This document shows, one piece after another, positions 1 to 8,000 of a stretch of 52,638 nt of DNA. A model generated the notes under the pieces. That model was given only the letters and a program-made list of their open reading frames with translations, was not told the DNA's origin and made no database searches. The first letter of the stretch is position 1. The number at the start of each line of letters is the position of its first letter. The position numbers and the translations under genes are program-made. The stretch is from Rhodanobacter sp. (lineage in GTDB: Bacteria > Pseudomonadota > Gammaproteobacteria > Xanthomonadales > Rhodanobacteraceae), in contig DZBX01000003.1 in assembly GCA_022730075.1 (NCBI GenBank), positions 1,157 to 53,794 on the forward strand. Reading direction: 5' to 3'.

Positions 1-44
1 GCGCAACAGTGTGGTGACGGGGCCGCGAGTGCGAGTGGGGAACA

Positions 45-121
45 GCGAGTCGGGAATCGCGAGTCGGGAATCGGGAGTCGGGAGTCGGGAGTCGGGAGTC
101 GGGAGTCGGGAGTCGGGAGTC
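45..121. repeat. Tandem heptamer repeat (GGGAGTC/GGGAATC)
   Basis: Eleven consecutive 7-bp units can be read. Positions 73-121 hold seven perfect GGGAGTC copies. Positions 45-72 hold four variant copies (GCGAGTC, GGGAATC, GCGAGTC, GGGAATC). Such heptamers are common intergenic clutter in Xanthomonadales genomes. The array lies downstream of dnaG and codes for nothing I recognise. A run of perfect copies next to variant copies suggests slippage growth from a diverged core. Confidence 0.9.
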
Positions 122-149
122 GGGAAAGTGTGGAACGAATCGATTCTTC

Positions 150-256
150 TCGTCATCCCCGGGCGCGCGCAGCGCGAACCGGGGATCCAGCGGCGTTGCC
201 GTGCTCTGCGCAGATGCTTCGCTGCGCGGATGCTTCGCTACGCTCAGCATGACAAG
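150..256. repeat. Degenerate intergenic inverted-repeat element
   Basis: The stretch opens with GTCATCCCCGG and carries the inverted partner CCGGGGATCCAG about 25 bp later (ATCCCCGG against CCGGGGAT). It closes with ATGCTTCGCTACGCTCAGCATGAC, so GTCAT at 152-156 faces ATGAC at 249-253. The words 'GATGCTTCGCTGCGCGGATGCTTCGCTACGCTC' also contain an internal near-duplicate of GATGCTTCGCT. This matches the style of palindromic repeat elements scattered through Xanthomonadaceae and Rhodanobacteraceae genomes. No coding function is evident. Confidence 0.6.
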
Positions 257-304
257 GGGAAGTCTGCCGCATCCACGCGCCGACACGCCGATACGCCGAT
301 ACGC

Positions 305-2086
305 TCAGGCCTGGCCGTGCCGGCGCATGCCGTGCAGGGCCTGCAGCTCGGCTTTCTCGGGCGCGCTCAGGCCTTGCTGCTGCAGCTTGCGGGTCAGTTG
401 ATCGAGGCGTTCGGCGTGGGCCTGGCGGGTGAGCTGGGCCAGCGCGCCGAGAAACTCCGAACGCAGGTCGTGGGCCTCGGGAAAGTCGATCAGTGCCAGC
501 TTGTGCAGGGCATCGGCCTCGCTGCGTCCGGCGAAATGTTCGAGCAGCGCCGCCACCGAGATGCCCGGCCGCGCGCGCACCAGTTCCAGCAGCTCGATCA
601 GCAGCGCCACGCCGGGCTGCGAGGACGCGGCGAACGTCCACGGCGGCGCCACCTCGGCGGCCAGCGCCGGATCGGCCAGCAGCACGGCGATGGCTTCGCG
701 CACCAGGCTGCGGCGCACCGCGGATGCGCGCCGCGCCGGTGCGCGCGCGGGCGTGGTTGGCGCCGCTGCCGGTGGTGCGCTGACCCCGGTGCGCGCCTGC
801 AGCGCCTGCTGCATGAGATCGCGGAACGCGCCGTCGGGCAGCCGCGCCAGCAGCGGGCGCGCGCGTTCGGCCAGGCGCGCGCGGCCATCCAGCGTGGCCA
901 CGTTCACATCCTCGGCGAGGTGCTCGAAAAAATATTCGGACAAGGGCGTGGCCGCGGCCAGGCGCTGCGCGAACGCCGCGCCGCCTTCCTTGCGCACCAG
1001 ACTGTCGGGGTCTTCGCCCTCGGGCAGGAACAGGAAATACGCCTGGCGCCCGTCGCGCAGGCGCGGCAGCGTGGCTTCCAGCGCGCGCCACGCGGCGCCG
1101 CGTCCGGCGCGGTCGCCGTCGAAGCAGAACACCACGTCGGGCGTAGCGCGGAACAGCATCTCGGTGTGCTCCGGCGTGGTCGCGGTGCCCAGCGTCGCCA
1201 CCGCCTGCGGCAGGCCGTGCTGGTGCAGCGCGATGGCGTCGAGATAGCCCTCGACCACGACGACGCGCGGCAGCGTGCCTGCCGCCTGGCGCACCTGCCA
1301 CAGCGCGAACAGCTCGCGGCCCTTGTGGAACAGCGCGGTCTCCGGCGAGTTGAGGTACTTGGGGCCATCGCCGGCCGCGGCAGCGCGCGCGGGCGCATCG
1401 GCTGCCTGATCCGCGCGCGCGGGCTGCGCGCCCGGGACGACCCGGCCGCCGAAAGCGATCACGCGCCCGCGCCGGTCGAGGATCGGGATCATCAGCCGCT
1501 CGCGGAAGCGGTCGTAGCGCCGCCCCTGTTCGTTGCTGGCCAGCAATCCGGCCTGTTCCAGCAACTGCAGGCGCGCCGGCGTCGTGCCCAGCGCGCGCTG
1601 CAGCTTGTCCCAGCCGGACGGCGCCCAGCCGATGCGGAAGCGCTGCAGCGTGTCGGCATCCAGCCCGCGCCGCGCGCAGTAATCCTGCGCCAGCGGGCTT
1701 TGCGTCAGCTCGCGCTGGAACCAGCGCGCGGCTTCCTCCAGCACCGCGTACAGCTCGCTGAAGTCGTCGCGCGCGCGCTCGCCGCCGCCCTCGTAGGGCA
1801 CCTCCATGCCGGCCGTGCGCGCCAGTTCCTCGACCGCATCGGGAAACTCCATGCGCTCGTAATCCATCAGAAACTTGATCGCGCTGCCGTGCGCGCCGCA
1901 ACCGAAACAGTGGAAGAACTGCTTCTGCGGACTGACGAAGAACGAGGGCGAGCGCTCGTTGTGGAACGGACAGCACGCGGTCCATTCGCGTCCCGCCTTT
2001 TTCAGCGGCACGCGGCGCTCGACCACCTCGACGATGTCGACGCGCGCCAGGAGCTCATCGATGAAACGGTCGGGGATGCGCGGCAT
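305..2086 (-). CDS. dnaG: DNA primase DnaG
   Basis: DNA-dependent RNA polymerase that makes primers for the replisome, working with the DnaB helicase. The 593-residue product has the whole family layout. The N-terminal zinc finger uses C39, H42, C60 and C63 (CPFH then CFGCG). The central Toprim catalytic core has VVVVEGYLDAIALHQHG and the acidic FDGDRAGRGA motif. The alanine/arginine-rich C-terminal helical region binds helicase. Length is close to the usual 580-600. The start at 2086 (MPRIPDRFIDELL) fits the conserved DnaG N-terminus. In many gammaproteobacteria dnaG sits between rpsU and rpoD. Here the upstream neighbour is a divergent thiolase, so rpsU is not adjacent; rpoD could lie beyond position 1. 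Confidence 0.97.
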   Translation of the reverse strand: MPRIPDRFIDELLARVDIVEVVERRVPLKKAGREWTACCPFHNERSPSFFVSPQKQFFHCFGCGAHGSAIKFLMDYERMEFPDAVEELARTAGMEVPYEGGGERARDDFSELYAVLEEAARWFQRELTQSPLAQDYCARRGLDADTLQRFRIGWAPSGWDKLQRALGTTPARLQLLEQAGLLASNEQGRRYDRFRERLMIPILDRRGRVIAFGGRVVPGAQPARADQAADAPARAAAAGDGPKYLNSPETALFHKGRELFALWQVRQAAGTLPRVVVVEGYLDAIALHQHGLPQAVATLGTATTPEHTEMLFRATPDVVFCFDGDRAGRGAAWRALEATLPRLRDGRQAYFLFLPEGEDPDSLVRKEGGAAFAQRLAAATPLSEYFFEHLAEDVNVATLDGRARLAERARPLLARLPDGAFRDLMQQALQARTGVSAPPAAAPTTPARAPARRASAVRRSLVREAIAVLLADPALAAEVAPPWTFAASSQPGVALLIELLELVRARPGISVAALLEHFAGRSEADALHKLALIDFPEAHDLRSEFLGALAQLTRQAHAERLDQLTRKLQQQGLSAPEKAELQALHGMRRHGQA

Positions 2087-2226
2087 GGGTCAAGCATGCC
2101 AGCCCGCGACCGACGCTGCTGTGCTACGGCGGCGCGATGCGGTCATCGTGAACGCGCCGCGCGGCGCCGGGTATCGCCGCGCGCGGCCACGCGCTAGCCT
2201 TGCGCCTTCGCCGCGGAGCCACGCTC

Positions 2227-3510
2227 ATGAACCCATCGGCACGGCGTGTCGCCATCCTGGGCGGCGCACGCATTCCGTTCTGCCGCAACAACACGGCCTA
2301 CGCCGAGGTCGGCAATTTCGGCATGGGCGTGAAGGTGCTCGGCGCGCTGGTCGAACGCATGCACCTCGCCGGCGTGGAACTGGGCGAGGTCGCGTTCGGC
2401 GCGGTGCTCAAGCTGGACCGCGACTGGAACCTGGCGCGCGAGGTCACCCTGTCAGCAGGTCTGGCCGCGACCACGCCGGCGATCACCACGGCGCGCGCCT
2501 GCGGCACCTCGCTGGACAACGCGGTGATCGTCGCCAACAAGATCGCCTGCGGGCAGATCGAGGCCGGCATCGCCGGCGGCAGCGACACCACCAGCGACGT
2601 GCCCATCGTGTTTTCCGAGCCGCTGCGCAAGCGCCTGCTGGCGGTCAACCGCGCGCGCGACACCGGCGCCAAGCTGCGTGCGGCGCTGCGCGGCTTCCGC
2701 CTGCGCGAGCTGATGCCCGCGTTTCCCGGCGTGGCCGAACCGCGCACCGGCCTGAGCATGGGCCAGCACACCGAATTGATGGCGCGGCAGTGGGGCATCG
2801 CGCGCGAGGATCAGGACCGCCTGGCGCTGGCCAGCCACCAGAAACTGGCCACCGCCTACGCCGCCGGATTCTTCGATGACCTGGTGGTGCCGTTCCGCGG
2901 CCTCGCGCGCGACGGCTTCCTGCGCGGCGATACCACGCTGGACAAACTCGCCGCGCTCAAACCCGCGTTCGACACCAGCTCGGGCCTCGGCACGCTGACC
3001 GCGGGCAATTCCACCGGCCTGTCCGATGGCGCCGCCGCCGCGCTGCTGGCCAGCGAAGCCTGGGCCGCGCAGCGCGGCCTGCCGGTGCAGGCGTATCTGC
3101 TGGATGCCGAGGTGGCCGCCGTGGATTTCGTCGCCGGCGAGGGCCTGCTGATGGCACCGACCATCGCCGTGGCGCGACTGCTCAAGCGCAATGGCCTGAG
3201 CCTGCAGGATTTCGACTACTACGAAATCCACGAAGCCTTCGCCGCGCAGGTGTTGTGCACGCTGCGCGCGTGGGAATCGGCGACTTACTGCCAGAAGCGC
3301 CTGGGCCTGGACGCGCCGCTGGGCAGCATCGACCAGGCCAAGCTCAACGTGCATGGCTCCTCGCTGGCGGTGGGCCACCCCTTCGCCGCCACCGGTGCGC
3401 GCATCCTGGCCACGCTGGCCAAACTGCTGGCGCAGCGCGGCGGTGGGCGCGGCCTGATCTCGATCTGCACCGCCGGCGGCATGGGCGTGGTGGCCATCGT
3501 CGAGCGCTGA
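2227..3510 (+). CDS. fadI: Acetyl-CoA C-acyltransferase, FadI-like thiolase
   Basis: Thiolase that cleaves 3-ketoacyl-CoA in fatty acid beta-oxidation, or runs in reverse. The 427-residue protein carries the nucleophile C92 (ARACGTSLDNAV), H335 (YEIHEAFAAQ), H384 (GHPFAATGAR) and the acid/base C414 (CTAGGMGVV). HEAFA in place of NEAFA, and GGSDTTSD in place of GGMESMS, are marks of the FadI/trifunctional beta-subunit branch rather than FadA. ATG 2227 is preferred over an in-frame upstream codon because GGAG lies at 2215-2218, 8 nt before it. No FadJ-like alpha subunit is next to it, so the partner must be elsewhere, or it acts alone. The fadI symbol is by family resemblance. Confidence 0.88.
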   Translation: MNPSARRVAILGGARIPFCRNNTAYAEVGNFGMGVKVLGALVERMHLAGVELGEVAFGAVLKLDRDWNLAREVTLSAGLAATTPAITTARACGTSLDNAVIVANKIACGQIEAGIAGGSDTTSDVPIVFSEPLRKRLLAVNRARDTGAKLRAALRGFRLRELMPAFPGVAEPRTGLSMGQHTELMARQWGIAREDQDRLALASHQKLATAYAAGFFDDLVVPFRGLARDGFLRGDTTLDKLAALKPAFDTSSGLGTLTAGNSTGLSDGAAAALLASEAWAAQRGLPVQAYLLDAEVAAVDFVAGEGLLMAPTIAVARLLKRNGLSLQDFDYYEIHEAFAAQVLCTLRAWESATYCQKRLGLDAPLGSIDQAKLNVHGSSLAVGHPFAATGARILATLAKLLAQRGGGRGLISICTAGGMGVVAIVER

Positions 3511-3550
3511 GCCAGCGCCGCGGGCATGCGCATCGGACCTGTTTATTACG

Positions 3551-3565
3551 GAATCGTAGCGATTC
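3551..3565. promoter_or_regulatory. Inverted repeat upstream of aqpZ
   Basis: GAATCG-TAG-CGATTC is a perfect 6-bp inverted repeat with a 3-nt centre. It lies in the thiolase-aqpZ gap, 13 bp before a second palindrome. It may be an operator. No binding protein can be named from sequence. Confidence 0.35.
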
Positions 3566-3578
3566 GCAGTGAGCTGGC

Positions 3579-3592
3579 GTGACGCGCGTCAC
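3579..3592. promoter_or_regulatory. CRP/Clp-like palindrome upstream of aqpZ
   Basis: GTGA-CGCGCG-TCAC has the GTGA-N6-TCAC spacing of CRP-family sites (Clp in xanthomonads). It is followed at once by TAGACT (3594-3599), a possible -10 box. If that box is used, the site overlaps the promoter, so a bound regulator could repress. The CGCGCG centre is itself palindromic, which raises the chance of coincidence. Confidence 0.4.
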
Positions 3593-3648
3593 ATAGACTT
3601 GGCGTAGTTGTCCGGATGTCCATCACCGCACGATCAAGGGGAGCGAGC

Positions 3649-4347
3649 ATGAGTCTGAGCAAGCGTTGTTTCGCGGAATTCTTCGGCACTTTCTGGCTGG
3701 TCTTCGGCGGCTGCGGCGCCGCGCTGTTTTCGGCGGCATTCCCGCACCTCGGCATTGGTTTCGCCGGCGTGGCGCTGGCTTTCGGCCTGACCGTGCTGAC
3801 CATGGTGTACGCGGTCGGCTCGATCTCGGGCGGGCATTTCAATCCCGCGATTTCGCTGGGCATGGCCACCGGCGGCCGCTTCGCGTGGAAGGACGTGATC
3901 CCGTACTGGCTGGCGCAGGTGATCGGCGGCATCGCCGCGGCCGGGGTCTTGTACCTGATCGCCACCGGCAAGCCCGGCTTCGATGCCAGCGCCAGCGGCT
4001 TCGCCAGCAACGGCTATGGCGCGCACTCGCCGGGTGGTTATGCGCTGGGCGCGGTGATGATCACCGAGTTCGTGCTGACCGCGTTCTTCGTGTTCGTGGT
4101 GATGGGCTCGACTTCCAAGCGCGCGCCGGCGGGCTTCGCCGGCATCGCCATCGGCCTGACCCTGACGCTGATCCACCTGATCAGCATTCCGGTGGACAAC
4201 ACCTCGGTGAACCCCGCGCGCAGCACCGGCCCGGCGCTGTTCCAGGGTGGCTGGGCGGTGCACCAGTTGTGGGTGTTCTGGCTGGTGCCGCTGATCGGCG
4301 GCGCGGTGGGCGGCTGGATCTTCCGCATGCTGTTCGATCGCGAGTGA
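3649..4347 (+). CDS. aqpZ: Aquaporin Z (water channel)
   Basis: Inner-membrane channel for fast water movement. The 232-residue protein has six hydrophobic spans and two half-helix loops with the signature NPA boxes: HFNPAIS (N65) and SVNPARS. The second-half segment [18 protein letters not shown] keeps the His, Thr and Arg of the aromatic/arginine filter in the AqpZ spacing, which supports water rather than glycerol selectivity. ATG 3649 ([15 protein letters not shown]) is chosen over an in-frame ATG at 3616 because AAGGGGAG lies 5-12 nt upstream and the family N-terminus begins here. It is a single gene, preceded by two palindromes that may regulate it. Confidence 0.95.
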   Translation: MSLSKRCFAEFFGTFWLVFGGCGAALFSAAFPHLGIGFAGVALAFGLTVLTMVYAVGSISGGHFNPAISLGMATGGRFAWKDVIPYWLAQVIGGIAAAGVLYLIATGKPGFDASASGFASNGYGAHSPGGYALGAVMITEFVLTAFFVFVVMGSTSKRAPAGFAGIAIGLTLTLIHLISIPVDNTSVNPARSTGPALFQGGWAVHQLWVFWLVPLIGGAVGGWIFRMLFDRE

Positions 4348-4489
4348 CGGCCCGGTTGCGGATACGCGCCCGCGCGCCCGGCGCCACGCGCGCGGGTGCG
4401 ATGGGCGGCCAGACCGCCGCGCGGTTTGCATGAACGAAACCTGAGCGGCGCGGTCCAAGACGGTTCCCCCCGCCATGGAGCGCCCCGCC

Positions 4490-7400
4490 ATGCGCTTTGC
4501 ATCCCTGATCGCCAGCGCCGCACTGTTCGCGGTGCTGCTGCCCGCCGCGCAGGCGGCCGACACCGCCAGGGCGGCCACGCCGCACGGTCCGTTTCACCAT
4601 CTTGCGTTCCGCAATCTCGGCCCGGCGGTGGCCGGCGGGCGCGTGACCAGCGTGCTGGGCGTGGCCGGCGATGCGGCGCTGTATTACGTCGGCAGCGCCG
4701 GCGGCGGCGTGTGGAAGACCACCGATGGCGGTACCACCTGGAAACCGATTTTCAACCACGGCCCGACGCAATCCATCGGCGCCATGGCGCTGGCCGGCAA
4801 CAACCCGAACTGGCTGTGGGTCGGCACCGGCGAGGCCAATCCGCGCAATGACATCCTCAATGGCGATGGCGTGTACTTCACCCCCGACGGCGGCAAGACC
4901 TGGGTGGACAAGGGCCTGCACCATGCCGGGCAGATCGCCGCCATCGCGGTGGACGCGGACCATCCGGACACGCTGTTCGTCTGCGCGGCCGGCGATGTGT
5001 GGAAGCGCGGCCCCGAGCGTGGCGTGTTCATGAGCACCGATGACGGCGCGCACTGGCGCAAGGTGCTGTACCTCAACGACCACACCGGCTGCGCCGACAT
5101 CGCCTACGAGCCCGGCAATCCCAAGGTGCTGATCGCCGGCATGTGGCCGCTGCAGCGGCGGCCATGGATGCTGACCAGCGGCGGCAAGTCCGGCGGGCTG
5201 TATCGCTCGACCGATGGCGGCCTGCACTGGAGCAAGCTCACGCACGGCCTGCCCAAGGGCGACATCGGCCGCAGCGCGATCGCCTTCGCGCCCAGCCAGC
5301 CGCAGACCGTGTACGCGGTGATCCAGGCCAAGGGTGGCGTGCTGTGGGTGTCGCACGATCTCGGCAGTCACTGGATGCAGGTCAGCGATGACCACGACAA
5401 CGACGTGCGTCCGTTCTACTTCACCCAGTTGGCGGTGATGCCCAACAACCCCGAGCGCCTGTTCCTGCTGTCGATGAAGCTGATGGAAAGCAAGAACGGC
5501 GGCAAGACCGTGTTCTATGCCGACAAGGGCGTGCACGTGGATCACCACGCGCTGTGGATCGACCCGCGCAATCCGCGCCGCATCATCCAGGGCAACGACG
5601 GCGGCGTGTACCTGACGCTGGATACCGGCAAGCACTGGCGCTATCTGGACAACCTGCCGATCGAGCAGTTCTACCAGGTGGCGGTGAGCACGCGGCAGGC
5701 GCCCTATCCGTATCTGGTCTGCGGCGGCCTGCAGGACAACGACGCCTGGTGCGGCGCTTCCAGCGATTACCGGCGCGGCGGCGTGACCGGCTACCAGGAC
5801 TGGTTCGATGTCGCCGGCGGCGACGGCCAGTACGTGGTGCCCGCGCCCAGCGACGCCAACATCATCTACGCCGTCACCGACGACGGCTACGCCACGCGCT
5901 ACGACCGCGTGACCCAGCGCAAGCGCAGCATCAATCCGTACGTGAAGGACATCCTCGCCGGGCTGCTGCTGTCGGGCAAACCGATGTCGCAGCAGAAATA
6001 CCGGTTCGACTGGACCACGCCGATCGCGGTGTCGCCGACCGATCCGGACGATGTGTACCTCGGCGCCAACGTGGTGTTCCACAGCACCGATGGCGGCGCG
6101 CACTGGCAGATCGTCAGCCCGGACCTGACCCGCGACATCAAGGCCAAGCAGGCGCCCAGCGGCGGCCCGGTGACCAAGGACATGTCCGGCGCCGAGACCT
6201 ACGACACCATCCAGTCGCTGGCGCTGGCGCCGACCAATGCCAGGGTCATCTGGGCCGGCACCGACGATGGCTGGGTGTGGGTCAGCCGCGACGGCGGCGC
6301 GCACTGGAGCAAGGTCACGCCCGGCGGCGCCCCCGAGTGGGCGCGCGTGTACAACCTCACCGTCTCGCCCTTCCACGCCGGCACCGCGTATGCGGCGTTC
6401 GACGCGCACGAGCTGGGCAACAACCACGCCTATGTGTATCGCACCCGCGACTACGGCAAGCACTGGACCAACATCAGCCGCGGCCTGCCCGACAGCTCGG
6501 TGGAAGTGGTGCGCGAAGACCCCGACCACGCCGGCCTGCTGTTCGCCGGCACGCTGTCGGACGGGCTGTGGTACTCACGCGATGACGGCGCGCACTGGCA
6601 GGCGCTGCACGCCAACCTGCCGGGCGGCGTGTCGGTGATGGACCTGACCTTCGTGCCGAGCACGCACAGCCTGGTGCTGGCCACGCACGGACGCGGCATC
6701 TGGGTGCTGGACAACCTGCGCCCGATCGAGGATTACGACACCACCGTCGCCGCGGCGCCGCTGCATGTATTCCCCGCCGCGCCCGGCACGCTGCTGTATG
6801 CCAGCGGCAGCAATGGCGTCGGCCCGAGCGCGTTCGTCGCGCCCAACGCGCCCACCGGCACCGTGATCAGCTACGCCCTGGCCAAGGCGGTGCAACCGAG
6901 CGCGGCGCAGAAAGCCCTGCACCATGCGCCGGTGAAGATCGTCATCCACGACGCCGCCGGTCAGCTCATCGACACCCTGCACGGCCCGGGCAAGGCCGGC
7001 GTCAACCAGCTGGCGTGGAACCTGCGCTATGCGGGCCCGGCCAGGCTCGACCCACCGCTGGGCAAGGCCGGTCCGCACGGGCGCGGCTTTGGCCCGTCGG
7101 TGCCGCCGGGTGACTACAGCGCCACCTTCAGCGCCGCCGGCGCCAGCCAGACCATCGCGCTGCGCGTGCTGCCCGATGCGCGCTACAAGGTCGCGCTGGC
7201 GACCTACCGCGCGGATACCGCGGCCGGGCTCGAGGCGCGCGCCGAGCTGTCCGCGGTGAACCGCGTGCTCAACCACGTCGCGGCCATGCGCAAGGCACTC
7301 GGCGCGGTGCTGGCGCGCGGCCACGGCGATGTCGCCTGGGCGCAGCAGCACGCCACGCTGATCACCCAGGCCAAGGCGCTGGACAAGCAGCTCGGCGATT

Positions 7401-7729
7401 ACCAGGACGTGCTGTGGAATCCGCACACCCAGCATCAGGTCGAGGAGGATTTCCTGCGCCACTTCAGCCACCTGCACCAGCACATCGCGACGCTGTACGG
7501 GCTGGCCGCATCGAGCTGGGGCGAGCCGCCGCGCGCGCAGGTGCGCGAGCTGATCGCCAGCAACCGCGCGCTGATCGGGCAATTGCTGGTGCAGTACAAC
7601 GGCAGCCTGATGGGCCAGGTGAAATCCTGGAACGCCGCGGCCTACGCGGTGGGCGTGGCCACGCTGCCCACCGGCTCGCCGCTGACGCTGAAGCCCGCGC
7701 CGGCGCTGCCGCCGCTGGCGGGTGCCTGA
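4490..7729 (+). CDS. Secreted BNR/Asp-box (sortilin VPS10-like) repeat protein
   Basis: Large protein of 1079 residues with an N-terminal signal peptide (MRFASLIASAALFAVLLPAAQA). About eleven Asp-box motifs of the type S-x-D-x-G-x-x-W follow, for example KTTDGGTTW, MSTDDGAHW, RSTDGGLHW, HSTDGGAHW and VSRDGGAHW. These mark beta-propeller folds of the BNR/VPS10 type. The last ~300 residues change to a beta-sandwich-like stretch and a helical C-terminus (Ala/Gln/His-rich). Databases often call such proteins 'glycosyl hydrolase', but I see no catalytic residues that prove hydrolysis. ATG 4490 is preferred to ATG 4475 because GGAG at 4477-4480 is well placed and the signal peptide begins directly. 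A related protein lies at 49182-52355. Confidence 0.85.
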   Translation: MRFASLIASAALFAVLLPAAQAADTARAATPHGPFHHLAFRNLGPAVAGGRVTSVLGVAGDAALYYVGSAGGGVWKTTDGGTTWKPIFNHGPTQSIGAMALAGNNPNWLWVGTGEANPRNDILNGDGVYFTPDGGKTWVDKGLHHAGQIAAIAVDADHPDTLFVCAAGDVWKRGPERGVFMSTDDGAHWRKVLYLNDHTGCADIAYEPGNPKVLIAGMWPLQRRPWMLTSGGKSGGLYRSTDGGLHWSKLTHGLPKGDIGRSAIAFAPSQPQTVYAVIQAKGGVLWVSHDLGSHWMQVSDDHDNDVRPFYFTQLAVMPNNPERLFLLSMKLMESKNGGKTVFYADKGVHVDHHALWIDPRNPRRIIQGNDGGVYLTLDTGKHWRYLDNLPIEQFYQVAVSTRQAPYPYLVCGGLQDNDAWCGASSDYRRGGVTGYQDWFDVAGGDGQYVVPAPSDANIIYAVTDDGYATRYDRVTQRKRSINPYVKDILAGLLLSGKPMSQQKYRFDWTTPIAVSPTDPDDVYLGANVVFHSTDGGAHWQIVSPDLTRDIKAKQAPSGGPVTKDMSGAETYDTIQSLALAPTNARVIWAGTDDGWVWVSRDGGAHWSKVTPGGAPEWARVYNLTVSPFHAGTAYAAFDAHELGNNHAYVYRTRDYGKHWTNISRGLPDSSVEVVREDPDHAGLLFAGTLSDGLWYSRDDGAHWQALHANLPGGVSVMDLTFVPSTHSLVLATHGRGIWVLDNLRPIEDYDTTVAAAPLHVFPAAPGTLLYASGSNGVGPSAFVAPNAPTGTVISYALAKAVQPSAAQKALHHAPVKIVIHDAAGQLIDTLHGPGKAGVNQLAWNLRYAGPARLDPPLGKAGPHGRGFGPSVPPGDYSATFSAAGASQTIALRVLPDARYKVALATYRADTAAGLEARAELSAVNRVLNHVAAMRKALGAVLARGHGDVAWAQQHATLITQAKALDKQLGDYQDVLWNPHTQHQVEEDFLRHFSHLHQHIATLYGLAASSWGEPPRAQVRELIASNRALIGQLLVQYNGSLMGQVKSWNAAAYAVGVATLPTGSPLTLKPAPALPPLAGA

Positions 7730-7743
7730 GGCGCGTGCAGCGC

Positions 7744-7768
7744 AGACAGCGCGGTTTTCGCGCTGTCT
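7744..7768. terminator. 10-bp hairpin after the BNR gene
   Basis: AGACAGCGCG (7744-7753), loop GTTTT, CGCGCTGTCT (7759-7768) forms a perfect 10-bp stem 14 nt after the stop codon. No U-run follows, so it is an atypical intrinsic terminator or an mRNA 3'-end stabiliser. Confidence 0.5.
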
Positions 7769-8000
7769 CCGGCCGCTTGGATTTACGCCTGGCGACACGC
7801 CACACGCGCATGCGGAACCTGCACGGCGGGTGGCAGACGACTGGACTTTCGCCGGGTGCAGGAAACCGCCCCTGCATCCGTTGCGCGCGCGGCCCCGCAC
7901 AAGACATAAGACAATCGTCTAGCGGCACGCCGCGTGCCCGCGCGCCGGCACACTCCCCGCGTGCGCCGCGGCGCGCATCCGCCAACACCACGAGCGACCC

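Noticed and set aside
45-121. Possible CRISPR array
   Set aside because: Units are 7 bp with no spacers and no cas genes nearby. It is a simple tandem repeat.
4181-6529. Long open frame of 782 codons on the minus strand
   Set aside because: It is antisense to aqpZ and the BNR gene. Its product is low-complexity (Val/Ala/His/Arg) with no domain, while the plus-strand frame has clear Asp boxes. It is a by-product of high GC.
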